Origin: Limnanthes douglasii subsp. nivea
Lineage: Eukaryota > Streptophyta > Magnoliopsida > Brassicales > Limnanthaceae
Direction of reading: 5' to 3'
Length of the DNA: 64,000 bases
Assembly: GCA_036936605.1 (NCBI GenBank)
Contig: JAUPFV010000002.1
Coordinates: forward strand, 338,832,654 to 338,896,653
Position 1 is the stretch's first letter. Each line of letters opens with the position of its first letter. The notes under the pieces were generated by a model. That model had not been told where the DNA came from. It was given only the letters and a program-made list of their open reading frames with translations, and ran no database searches. Of the stretch, positions 23,371 to 34,708 are shown one piece after another. The position numbers were made by a program, and so were the translations under genes.

Positions 23371-26300
23371 AGTTATATGTTAATCAGATTCAGCTTGGCC
23401 CATTTTATTTTGTTGTTTTTTAGAGATTCCAAATAGTGATTGATCCAATATGATGGGATAACCATTTTTGTAGGTCTCACTGTATTCATACCATAAAAAA
23501 CTAAAAATGGTATTTCATATTTATTGTTTATTCTATAATATTGTAAGCTCATAAGAAATCTTGTAGTGTATCCAACCATTTATCGTAACCACTTCAGGAG
23601 TTTGAAAAAAACTCTCCAACATATAATAGCCTGTGATATCAATCGGGGTATTCATTTGCGGGTGGTATGATGCAAAAGAATAATGTCAGATGTCACATGC
23701 TCAGTATAAAATATCATTTGGATATTCTAGAATTGAATATTGTTGTTTGTAGTAATTGTATGCATTATAACATACTTACAACAAATATCGATTTTAATAA
23801 AATGTATAACATTTTGCTATGAATTTAGGCTAAATACTCTGTCTCATTTCATTTTGAGAAGTAATTTATCGCAACCAACATGTATTGTCGACCTCTTAAG
23901 ACTTTGGCCCAATGCTTTACTAGATTGAGACTCCAACAATCAAAAGGTAAATCTTCATATTGGTTTCTAATGGTATTGTTGGTTTATGAATAATCAATTA
24001 TATGTCAACTTGTTGATCTAGTTCTTATGCGTCGGCTGTGATGAAAGGCTGAAAGTATCATGCAAAAAGATTTCACGATGTAACACTTTTATATTTACAT
24101 TGTGAGCAACCAACCTCATTGTGAAACTCTTCAAGCATATTCAGGACTCTTTTGGTATGAGATAATAAATAAATAAATAGTCGTGTGAAATACTTTTGTT
24201 AGTACATCTACCAGGAGTACAATATGGTTGAGAAAATTTTTTAGATTTTGGTTGGTCATGTTATTAAATGGTTATGTTATGTGGTGCATGAATGGGGTCC
24301 TCCAATCAATAGTTTCCGTGACATGAATTTGAGGTAGATTTGTTCAACTATAATGAAGGGAAATATGGGTCGCTCTTGAATTTGGATTCATAGAGCATGA
24401 TCCGTACATCAAATAGTAGTTAAGGAAAAAACGACCGCGTTCTCTACCGAAGGAACATGTTCGTAGTGCTGATAAAAAAGTTGAGTTTGTCATTATAACA
24501 CCTGCATACTTTGAAAAAACAAGTATAGCTTCCACCTTATCGAGATCATGGTTCATAAAATACTGAGGATATCTTAAAATTAATCTCGTCAGATGGTGCA
24601 GACTTTATCCAGTCACATACCAACTATAAAGGCCTTATTATGATCAGTAAAGATACTAAACTTGATGGCATGTTGGAACTGCTCTCGAGAGGGCTAATAA
24701 TAACACATATATTGGACTTCCCGTTAGTCAAAATAGTCAATTGTGGCTTAAGATATTAGAGGTAGGCAAAAGTCGATCAGCCTATAACTCGATAACTAAG
24801 TCCGCCAAATCATGTACTTTGATGGTCAAGTAGGACACAAAATAATAATGAAATTATCAAAACCGATGACCAACGCGTAAGACAACCCAAAATAAAAGAA
24901 TTATGTGCAATATTGCAGATCTGAGAAAATGTATGGACAACCATAAAATGACTTTGAAGTCGGGACGCATTTTACCGACGATGATATTAAGGCCAATATT
25001 AACTTTTTTAACTATAGGTATTACCATCGATGAGGGTCTTAGTAACCTAATAAACTAACCTTAGTTACTTTTACCTAACTCGCATATCAAAACCGCGTTG
25101 ATGGCATGATCAAGCACAACAAAATATTGGTAAAGTATCTCAATGAGAATTAATTTAGGCAATACTTCAAGGGAGATAACATTCTATTTAATTTTGTAGA
25201 AAACCTCACCAAGTTTTACCGGCCACTAGAAGCAAGCGAAATTTTTAATAACCTCAAAGAAATGGAAAACTTGTCAGATGTTTGTAAGATATAAAATAGT
25301 TAAGAGTAGCTAACAATCAATCGAAATCTAAACCTCGCTAATCGTCATGAGTGGTTTTATGGAAGCCAAAGCGAATAACTGGGTGAGATCGGCTTCAATA
25401 CATTTTTCTCTTACCATAAAAGTCATGAATGTGCCCAACCAGAACCAAATATAATTTCTCAAGATTAAATTTAAGATTCATAGTCCATAGATTGGCAAAA
25501 TTCTTAAGTAAGTCTGTCAAATAGTAGGTATCCTGGTCGCTCTTAACTAGTATATCGTCGATGTATCCTTCTATGTTACGGCCTAATTCTTAAACAAAGA
25601 TCTTGTTCACCAATTTTTGAAAGTTAGTCATACAAATATAACATGGGTAAGCATCTATGAAAAAAAAAGTTAATTTCCACTTAACAACAACAACCAAATC
25701 TATCCATGATACATGAAATGGATCGTTTAGATAAATTTTAATAAGATTAGTGAAATCATAACACATGTGCCACGATATGACTTGTTTAAATTGGATTAAC
25801 GGTTTATATTGGGTTGAGAGCTTTCCATATATGTCATAATTTTCTCAATTTGTCCACTTCTTCTACTATGACTTTTATTTTGTCTTGAAAAATAGCTATT
25901 GATTTTGTTTTATTAGGCGGAAACTAAGGATTGATACATAAATTCAAAAATAATATATTTTGGCACCTCAGTCACATATTTTTTGTGCCAATATGAAATA
26001 TCGAGATAAGTACCTAAAGGGTCATCCTAACCCTCAAATTTTGATCGAGACATATTTCAATTTCTTCTAATGTTTATGTTGGTTTGAACAGAGTATTGGC
26101 ATATACGTAGCATCCCCATAAATGGATTGACCGAGACAACGGTTAATTGTTATGTTTTAAGGAAGATGAATGTTGAGTTACACTCAAGATTTACCCAATG
26201 GCTACTTCAGATGACCCTGATACATTTGCTGATGATATACATGAAATAATGTTATATAGTTTAATAAGTATCATATGTATATTCAACCATAGATTCTCGA

Positions 26301-27000
26301 ACACATATTACAATAAGATAAGATATTATCAATAATAAACGTGCAAAGAAATTTCTGATTTTTTCCCCACTGATTGAGGACCACAATAGCATTAATTTCT
26401 CCCACTATCATGTTGTCCTGATTTGTAATCATATAATAGTTTGTTTGATTTTACATAAAGAGGACACACCTCATTTATTCATAGATAGGTTTAAAAAGAA
26501 CATTAACCAGGTTATTTGTATAGACCATGATCTACCAAATCTCAACCCTGATAATCTCATCAAATATAAGAACTACATCTTCATGGAGAGTAGTAATCTC
26601 ACTTGAATCATCATCGTCAAAGGTAACGTTTCAGTAAGATTGCATGTACAGGTGCGTTACGCTGGAAGAGTGAATTAGCCCTTGCACTTTTCATGGGAAC
26701 CTAACGATTGGGATATAAGTAGTTTTCGCAAGGTTAAAAAATTATTTTCATGCCATACTACCTCTAGTTGAAGTGCCTCGGATGCCGCCACTAGTCGTGG
26801 TATGATTCAGGTCTCCTTCTTCGATGGTGGGATATTAGCGCCGAAAAAATCCACCAATTTACCTTCGTCAATAATTTTTTTATATTTTTTCTTATAACAC
26901 TCATGATTCTTGAGTGGATATGTTTGATATTGGATCAGCCTTGTCGGGTATCAGACAAGCGTGACCGGGGGCTGGGTGGTAGTAGGATTGGATAAAGCAC
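23370..27000 (-). mobile_element. Ty3/gypsy retrotransposon relic (gag tail to integrase)
   Basis: Domain order on the minus strand runs from about 27.0 kb down to 23.37 kb: gag zinc-knuckle tail, retropepsin region, RT, RNase H, integrase and its C-terminal tail. No LTR pair, primer site or target duplication was found at either end, so both termini are lost or too diverged. Nearly every domain contains stops. A tandem TATA-containing segment at 27.1-27.2 kb could be an LTR remnant but reads on the other strand, so I did not assign it. Confidence 0.82.
23373..27000 (-). pseudogene. Gypsy gag-pol relic with intact YIDD box
   Basis: Landmarks reading downward: NHECYKKKYKKIIDEGKLVDFF (about 26905-26840 across one frame; family 'H.TEEC..LK..IE.LI..GKL..F'); NNLVNVLFKPIYE (about 26510-26470; family 'NGSSVNILF..TFE'); RT LVNKIF..LGRNIEGYIDDILVKS with YIDD at 25565-25554 still intact; RNase H FSIFTDHNKAFIVGM (about 24665-24620); integrase zinc-finger region LEEFHNEVG (about 24130) and GRQYMLVAINYFSK (about 23895-23855), where the catalytic Asp of 'AIDYFSK' is Asn; and the tail YEIPFLVFYGMNTVRPTKM (about 23520-23463), matching 'GETPF.L.YG.EAVIP'. 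Many stops; not functional. Confidence 0.82.
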
Positions 27001-28300
27001 CATTGGTTGTGGGTGTAATTTAACATAAAAAGTATTATAAGAGTAGTTGATAATCATGTAATGTAAGAGGACTAATTTTTAACAATCAGTTTATTTGAAG
27101 AATGAACCACAATTAACAATTTGTTTAGGTATATGGGACCCTACAAATGTACTATAAAAGCACACCACCTCTTTTAGGGAAAATGGATTGATGAATGATT
27201 GAAAATTATTACTTGTGACTTTCTTTCTCTAAAATGTGGAGTTTATCTCTCTAAAACACTTATATAATTATTGATATAACGAATTGGTCATCAATCCGTA
27301 GTCAATCCGACCATCATGACAACGACGGTTTCAATAGTGGCTACATTGGTAAGAATACTTAGAAGGAAAATGATGTGGTAAGTTGGTTCGGGAGGTTGTT
27401 GGTGGTGTTGAGACAAAAATTCCCAAAAACAATTAAGAAGATAATACAATGTAGAGTGAGATCGCTAACCGTTCATCCGGACTTGTGCGGTCTCTTCTAC
27501 ATTAATTTGTAACTCGACTTGTGCCAATAAATATCTAAATACATGAACAATCTTCTTTATTAGCTTTTGCAATAAAAAAATCCATAATGATATATTGACG
27601 ATAGGCATCTTAGACGATTTTTACGATGAAGATGTGTGGTAATGGCGGGACTGGTGTCACATGAACTGATCATAAAAATTTCATATACACGGAATTGGTA
27701 AGACAACTAAATGTCGCGAAACTTATCCAAATTAAATCTTGATAAAATAATGTCGGATCTCAAAACGAAAAAAAAAAAAACAAGATTTAAATGGTAAACT
27801 ATTGATCATTTTTTAAAATTTAAGCGACTCAACATCTTAAATATATGAAATGGTGTGTTTTTTTATCTTTTATATAATATACTTTTTTGTCAAATTTAAA
27901 TTCAATTAATTAATAAATTAAATAATTAAACTCAAATCATAAAATTAGACGCACACAAACGTTATCGAACAAAAATAACAAAAATAATTGTTTATAAAAA
28001 ATAAAACACCATTCCTTCGTCACAAATTAAAATATAATATGTGGTAAATATAATGGAGCTTATGCTACACTAAACAGACATTATTCACAACTATTTTGAT
28101 ATAGGACCACTCAGTCGGTCCCCCATCAAATCCAAGATATCAATGTATTTGATAGTTACGCTATATATATTTATCTTAATGTATGGCTTTTTGTAAATTT
28201 CGAAAAGAATAACCAGTGGTACAGACTTTGGTCCCCTTCACAAAATTCCAACTGAGTTGTTTACTAGGTCATATGTTGTATAATATGTATCTAAAACAAA
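27000..28300. other. AT-rich stretch, possible LTR fragment on plus strand
   Basis: Contains CTATAAAAG with a CA-rich downstream stretch at about 27160-27200, as in many plant LTRs, followed by a GC-richer part to about 27480. No partner copy was found in the window, so this is weak. Poly-A near 27770. No gene seen. Confidence 0.3.
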
Positions 28301-28685
28301 AATTAAGTACTAAATATACTTCCTCAACTTGTTATACTATAACCTCCGGTCAATAGGAAACCGGGTCTAAATTTGAATATAGTATATGTGTAAAAAATTC
28401 ACGAATTAAATACCAAATATAAATGTTAATTTTTTTGATTCGAATATTCAAATTTTGCAACAGAACCAACCCAACTCCAAAACCGACCTAAACCAGAAGA
28501 AAGCATAAACATCAAGCGTTAATTATTTAAACACAACTATAATATATATTTAAAAAATTAATTAAGTACTAAATATACTTCCTCAACTTGTTATACTATA
28601 ATCTCCGGTCAATGAAAACCGGGTCTAAATTTGAATGTAATATGTGAAAAAATCGAACCACGAATTAAATACAAAATACAAATTT
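28301..28685. repeat. Direct repeat of about 125 bp, two copies 259 bp apart
   Basis: AATTAAGTACTAAATATACT starts at 28301 and again at 28560. Similarity continues through 'cctcaacttgttatactataa.ctccggtcaat' and 'aaaccgggtctaaatttgaat' for about 125 bp in each copy. The intervening segment is not duplicated. Confidence 0.88.
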
Positions 28686-28689
28686 TATT

Positions 28690-29076
28690 TAAAATTTAAA
28701 TGTTTGAATTTGATTCGAATAGATTCATCGGTATGTGACATATGTTGCAAAAAATTAAAAACTAATCGTTTATCTATTTTGAAAAATGTCGTATATATAA
28801 CGTGTACTAGTTACGATATGATGACATATGACATTTAAAATTATATATTTCTTTTATAAATATGATTAGTGGATATCTCGCATTTAAAATTGTTGGAGCA
28901 CTAGAATACAAATTTTTATATTGGTTTAGATACCATGTTAGAATATATAAATGTGTATCATGTATTAGCAAGATACTAGCAATTTCCGGTGATCAATTTC
29001 GTACAACTTTCTTTTTAGTCCCCTCCCAAAGTCTTCTTACTAATTAACGGAAAGTTCACCTTTGTATATATATATC

Positions 29077-29120
<44 letters not shown>

Positions 29121-30120
29121 TTAATTTTAATTGTTTGAGATTCTATATGGGATGAAGTTTAGTCTTTAACAAAAAATAATTATTTTTAATAATAAACAAA
29201 CCGAAAATCTACACAAACACAACTACAACTACGGTCACAAAAATTTTACGTTAAAAGAATCGGTTTTAAAAACATTTTAAATGTGAGATATCTAATAACT
29301 AGACAAAAGTTTAAAAAATAACTATCATCAATGTTAATCGACAAGCGTCAATAACTACGTACTATATAGCCATTTTAGACTGAAAAAAATAGTTAATAAC
29401 AAGCCGATGACAAATGTTATCTTCCAACCGACTTAAATTAATAGAAAAAAATATAAACAACAAGTGTTGGTAAATTAGTTAATTAATTAACAAGAGAGAC
29501 TTATTTATAAGTGGATTAGTCGTATAGTTTAGAATCAACGAACATGCTAAACTTGAATTAAGAACATATAGTTAGGCAATTTTTTATTAAGCAGGTTGAA
29601 AGTATCTATCGATCTATCTATATTTTTTAATGTGAAATAAAGCTGGAAACATGGGTCCCTGCACTAAAATCAAAACCTACACTTTTTTCAAACCTATTCT
29701 AGGTCGATTCACATTTAACCCCCTAATATTTTATATTAATATTTTTCAGGTGTAAAATGCGATACAAATTCTTGGAATCTCTAGATTTAATTATTTTGGG
29801 GTTTTGTCACTAAATGCTGAAATTTCCTTTTGGACCGGTGAAACTGAAAACTATGGACTTGGGTTAATATGTTACGTATCGATATGGCTATACAAGTATA
29901 ACAAATTATAAATTATTTTCGACACGATGTTTTATTTTTGCTATATTTAGTAAGACTATAGAGAATATAGATCAAGGTAGTGGAAGGGCCAACTACTTAT
30001 TGTTTTAACAATTATAGCAAAGATTAACTTTATATCATGCTTCGCCAAATCAAATTTCAATTTAAATTTGATTACCTATTCCGTAAATCAACCCATCGAA
30101 TTAATTACAAAATCTTTGGG
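28690..30120. other. AT-rich intergenic stretch
   Basis: Open frames at 28644-28838 and 28862-29047 are short and show no family motif. A (TA)n microsatellite occupies 29084-29118. A segment at 29640-29860 (a 'gggtccctgcact' phrase followed by a run of T) resembles the ends of non-autonomous DNA elements, but no inverted partner was found. Confidence 0.4.
29084..29118. repeat. (TA)n microsatellite
   Basis: About 17 TA repeats. Confidence 0.95.
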
Positions 30121-30139
30121 TTGATCTTAGTTTGTATTT

Positions 30140-30235
30140 TGTATACACGCAAAAAAAAAATCCGATTAATTTAAATAAACGTATTCTAAATTTTAATATG
30201 AAATGAAAATACTAACATATTTTGATATTTTAATA
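30140..30235 (+). repeat. Diverged satellite unit left of LINE-2
   Basis: Carries 'gtatacacgcaaa', 'ccgattaatttaaataaacgt', 'attctaaattttaatatga' in the same order as units of the array at 33.1-34.15 kb, so it is most simply an outlying copy. Confidence 0.6.
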
Positions 30236-30359
30236 AGAAAAATGTTACCATGTGATTTCTATTTTATATTTATAAAACTTACAAACAATTTCATTCGGTA
30301 TACATCTAAACAAATTCATTTAGTATGACCATATATTTGTCTCTAACAAAAACGTTGTT

Positions 30360-33085
30360 GTTGTTGGTGTTTTGGTTTTGTTTTCTATAAATATTATTAT
30401 TTGAATTTTCGTAAATATCTTTTATTGCATGATTATAGTTTTTTTAATGTTTGTAATAGTATTTTCATCATAATCCTTATTGAAACTAAAGTATGTATTT
30501 ATAAAGTCGACTTCATTAACAAAATTATGGTCCATTTTTCACATTATGTTACTAATCATATCTCATATTCTCTCGTCATAATTTGGATAATATAGAGTTC
30601 TAGTGTAAGCATTATTTCCACGTTATCATCTTCCTCTCATATTTTCTTTTGTTTCATTATCATTTTTATGCTTTTAATGATGGTTAGGTTACCTTGGGGA
30701 TTTCAATGTTATTCGTAAGCTGATGGAGCGTATAAGTTCATCGAAGAGTTGGTCTCTTGCTATAAAAAAATTCAACAATTGTTGATACCAGTGTGAGCTT
30801 ACCGATCTCCGCTCAACTAGTTTCTATTCTACCTAGCTCAACAAGAATCTCATTAAACTTATCATCTATAATATTGAATTTTTTTTCTAGTTAACAATGA
30901 TTGGTACGATTCGTTTTCAATATTTTTTGCCCATTATGGGTTCCCCTAGTCTTCTGACCACGCCATTGTCACTCTTAACCTTGGCACTCCCCGCATGTGA
31001 CGGAAAAAAAACTTTTAGATTTTAAATATGTGGTAATCTCATCATAAATTAAAAGATTTCGTCTCCAACAGTTGGAACATACCTAGTCCAACGCAGGGAA
31101 TGAACATGGTCTCCTCAAAAACTTATCCGCCTTCAATTCTCTATTTGAGAACTAAATCGCAAAGAATACAATGGCATCAGTTCCCGCGTTTCTAATGCCT
31201 AAAAGGATCTTTTCCATGCTTACTCCCTCATTGACCAAAAATCCTTTAATTACAAGATTGTCTCTAAAGAAATAAATGATAATATTGTCTCAAATGAGCT
31301 GAAGAATCATTTCTTAAGCAAAAATCAAGAGAGAACTGGCTTAAACTAGGCGACGTGAATATTAGTCTATTTCACAATATTATCAAAACTCATATGTTAC
31401 ATAACCAAATTTCTTTGATTTCAAATAATCAAGGCTATCTTGTTACCTCTCCTTCTGGTGTTGCCAACGTTATGGTAAGCCATTTCACTAATCTCCTTAG
31501 TATTACACATCCTCCTTGTTACCCGGGCCTGGAAAGAGTTTTGGACTCATTATTTCCAAGGTCAACTCTCTTGACAAGTCCTCTAACTCGCCCGATAACA
31601 AGCGATGAGATTAAAAATTATTCATTCATTCAATATTGACAACAATAAATCTTTGTGGCTTGACGGGTTCAATTCTAGTTTTTAATAAATCTTAAAACAT
31701 TATGGGTAAGAATATCTGTAACAAAGTCGAGTCTTTTTAGCTTTGGTCATCTAGAAACGTCCTAGAACTCCACCTATACTGCTCTTATTCCTGAAAAGAA
31801 AACCCCCGCCTATTTTGTCTATTTCAGGCATATTGCGTTATGCAATGTCATTTAAAGAATTATTTACAATATAATGGCTAACAGACTCAAGATTATCTCC
31901 CTTATATAATCTATAATCGCAATCGGTTCTTGTGTCCCGAAGGAATATCTCTGAAAATATCTTTCTTTCTCAAGAACTTCTAAATGGTTACCCCACCAAC
32001 AGAAAAGATAAAAAGGTTGTTTTAAAATCGATTTCTTGAAAGCCTTTGAAAATGTTTGTTGGCACCTCATTCTTGATATCCTCATTAGCATGGAATTCCT
32101 TTAGAATAATTTCACTTAGATTATTCAATATATCGCCACCCCCTCAATAACATTAACATTAATTATGATATATACATTAGTTTATTTGGTAAGAAAGAAA
32201 TTAGGCAAGAAGACCCCATATTCTCTTTTATTTTTGTTCTTGTAATGCAAATATTATCTTGTATTATCAAGGAGAAAAACAATGCCATGAAATTTAACAA
32301 CCATTTAAAGTGTCATAAGCTCAAAATAGTGAACATCTGTTTACTGATGACCTAATGATTTTCTTTCATGACCATCTGAACTTTCTTCATCTTATTGAAA
32401 ATATGTCTTGTACAGCTTCGTATCCGAAACTATCAATCATATTATCTATGATTGTAGCTTCACTCAGAGCATTCAAGGTTTTGCAAGCTCAAATATTGGG
32501 TTCTCTTTAAGTAACATTAACAACTGAGTCTCCTGAATTCAAGAAGTGTCCAATTGACCTCTCTTTAGTTCACGTCACCTTTGACATGCTTGGTTTGGCA
32601 CGATTGTATACCACGCATGAATGGAGATAAAGGATTGAATATATTTCTATTTTACAACTCTAGCCTCTACAATATCATACCCCACATGTTTTCTAACTTT
32701 CGGTACATATTTTTATGATACAAAGGTTTTCTAGACCTATTCAATCCCTATAATACTAATTTAAGTTTGTTCTATTTTATTTTTATCATTTGTACATAAC
32801 TCTTTCTTGTTGGTTCGTTGCTTCTACTTGTTTGTCTTGAAATCTGATGTTTTAGTCTCTACGACCCTTTGGATTTGTGTACTTTTGCTTGTTTCTTCGT
32901 ATTGGTTTAACTTTAAATCATACTGTTTTCTCTCTCGACTTTTTATGTCACTTCTTGGGGGTATGTCCCATATATTTGTAAGAACCACTTATTTCTATTT
33001 AATGCATTTTCAACCAAAAAATATCCATATATTAACATACAATTTTTATTTTTCGTTAATCATAATTTTATGGACCCAACATTTC
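30360..33085 (+). mobile_element. LINE-2: 5'-truncated L1-type LINE relic
   Basis: Same family as LINE-1 by residue-for-residue landmarks. It starts inside the endonuclease and lies between a lone satellite unit (30.14 kb) and the array that starts at about 33.09 kb, suggesting insertion into the array. No poly-A tail or target duplication could be read. The 3' part (32.65-33.08 kb) is probably LINE 3' UTR and holds a 96-codon open frame from 32807 without known motifs. Confidence 0.8.
30400..32645 (+). pseudogene. LINE-2 ORF2 relic
   Basis: LIETKVCIYKVDFINKIM (about 30478-30530) aligns with LLKTKVNSDKVDFIMKHM of LINE-1 and keeps the catalytic Glu that LINE-1 has lost. Then come NWLKLGDVNISLFHNIIKTH (31337-31396), the RT blocks LCNVI and MANRLKIISLI (about 31840-31905), KIDFLKAFENVCWHLILDIL (about 32022-32082) and FTDD at 32340-32351, which keeps the two catalytic Asp. 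The thumb-region remnants IQEVSN and MEIKD (to about 32640) match SYVGRLQ and MEISG. No zf-RVT domain is seen. Stops and frameshifts throughout. Confidence 0.8.
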
Positions 33086-34155
33086 AATTTGACCTAAGCA
33101 AAACCGACCAAATTTAAGTTAAAATATTTGAATTTTAATGAGGAAAACAAAAAATCCGTATATTACGTTTCTTTTAAAAAACTAAAATTGATGTTGTGGT
33201 GATTTCATTTGACGTTTGATATACACGCAAACAAAACCGACTATATTTAAAGTTAAATTATTTTAAATTTTAATGGTATGAACAAAGAACCCACCTATTA
33301 CGGTTTTTTAATTTTAAAATTAATATTGATGTGCTAACAAACTCATTTGAGATTTAATATACACGCAAACAAAATCGATCACGCTTAAATTAAAAGTGCA
33401 TTAAATTTCAATAATATGAACAGAAAGTCCGCATATAAACGTTATTTTTATTTTAAAAAGTTAAATGACGATATAATTTACATTGAATTTTCATTCACAT
33501 TGAACATACAAGTAAACCCGATTTCTTTTTAAGTAATGTATTATAACATCAATTGATGATAACAAAAAAACCACCTACTAACATTTTTCAGCTAAAATTT
33601 TGATGTACTAATGTTCTCATTTGACATTTGATATACACGCAAACAAAACCGAACAAACTCAATTTAAAATATATTAAATTTCAATAAAGGAACGAAAATT
33701 CCGCATACTATCTCGTTTGAAATTTGATATACACGCAAATAAACATATCAAATTTAATTTAAAGTATTCTAAATATTAATGACAATAACGGAAAATCCGC
33801 AAAGAATTTTCATCGAATATGTTGACGATCTCATTCACATTAATATGTTGACGATCTCATTCACATTAATATTGACGATCTCATTCACATTTACATATAC
33901 AAACCGACCGGAAAACCGGCGTAAACGCGGTGTACATCTAAAAGAATATGTTGACGATCTCATTCATATTAATATTGACAATCTCATTCACATGTACATA
34001 TACAAACCGACCGGAAAAACCGGCGTAAACGCGATATACATCTAAAAGAATATTTTGACGATCTCATTCACATTAATATTGACACTCTCATTCACATTTA
34101 ACATACATACAAACCAAACCAAACAAAACTAAAATAAAATATTTTAATTTCAATA
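33085..34155. repeat. Satellite-like tandem array upstream of the NAC gene
   Basis: Units of roughly 100-150 bp are marked by TTTGATATACACGCAAACAA followed by AACCGA at about 33218, 33352 (one change), 33505 (diverged), 33625 and 33722, with a truncated first unit at 33098. Each is followed by 'tt(a)aa(a)tatt.(t)aatttcaat(a/g).(t).aac(a)aaa.(t)ccgcatat'. The last third (33818-34100) has a different, younger internal organisation. The array ends about 550 bp before the NAC start codon. Confidence 0.85.
33818..34100. repeat. Higher-order minisatellite within the array
   Basis: TTGACGATCTCATTCACATT is repeated at about 22-24-bp spacing (33822, 33848, 33872, then 33951, 33975, 34056, 34080 with small changes). 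A larger unit of about 115 bp, containing ACCGACCGGAAAACCGGCGT and an ACGCG core, occurs twice (about 33900 and 34005). Confidence 0.88.
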
Positions 34156-34459
34156 ACGGAAATTAAAATTTTATCTAAAAATATATTTTATTAATTTTTT
34201 TTAATTTTTTTAACCTAAATTTCTATAATAATATTAAAAAAAATTAACATTAATAACAAAAAAAATTGTAACTAGCACATTATTTTTTATTTTATTTTAA
34301 ATTTATATATCAACCCCGTTCTTCTTTAATATGTATATATATGTTAGGCCACAAATATGACATCACAAACAAATACAAATAGAAAATAAAAATAAAAATA
34401 AAAATAAAATTACAAAATTTAATAAAATGTCAATCAAGGCTTATTCAACAATCATCATA

Positions 34460-34708
34460 AGTTACGTGGAGCCTACGTATCTGTCTATTTTTTCCTTTAA
34501 GAACCACTTTCCATTTAAGCTTCTCTATCTTTCTTCATCATACTCCTTTTCTCTAAAAACCCCTCTCTCTCTATCTCTCTATCTCTCTCTAAATTCTTAA
34601 TCTTCTTCTAAATCCAAAAACAACAAAAACAACCAAAAAAAAACAACCAAAAAAAACAACAACAAACATAAGCTACTATCTTGAATCCTCTTTCAAAACT
34701 TTGGTTCG
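34460..34708 (+). promoter_or_regulatory. NAC proximal promoter and 5' UTR
   Basis: An ACGTG core (34464-34468, within TTACGTGGA) is a typical bZIP/ABRE-like site, and TACGTA lies 10 bp downstream. A (CT)n tract at 34563-34593 and an AAC/AAAAC-rich leader (34610-34672) precede the ATG, as in many plant 5' UTRs. No convincing TATA box was seen within 150 bp; the nearest TATATATA is at about 34333. The transcription start is not determined. Confidence 0.5.

Noticed and set aside
27100..27260. 5' LTR of the minus-strand gypsy relic
   Set aside because: The TATA-like site reads on the plus strand, there is no primer-binding site next to it, and no second copy was found.
32807..33097. 96-codon open frame after LINE-2
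   Set aside because: Hydrophobic, T-rich translation typical of LINE 3' non-coding DNA; no known domain, no promoter.
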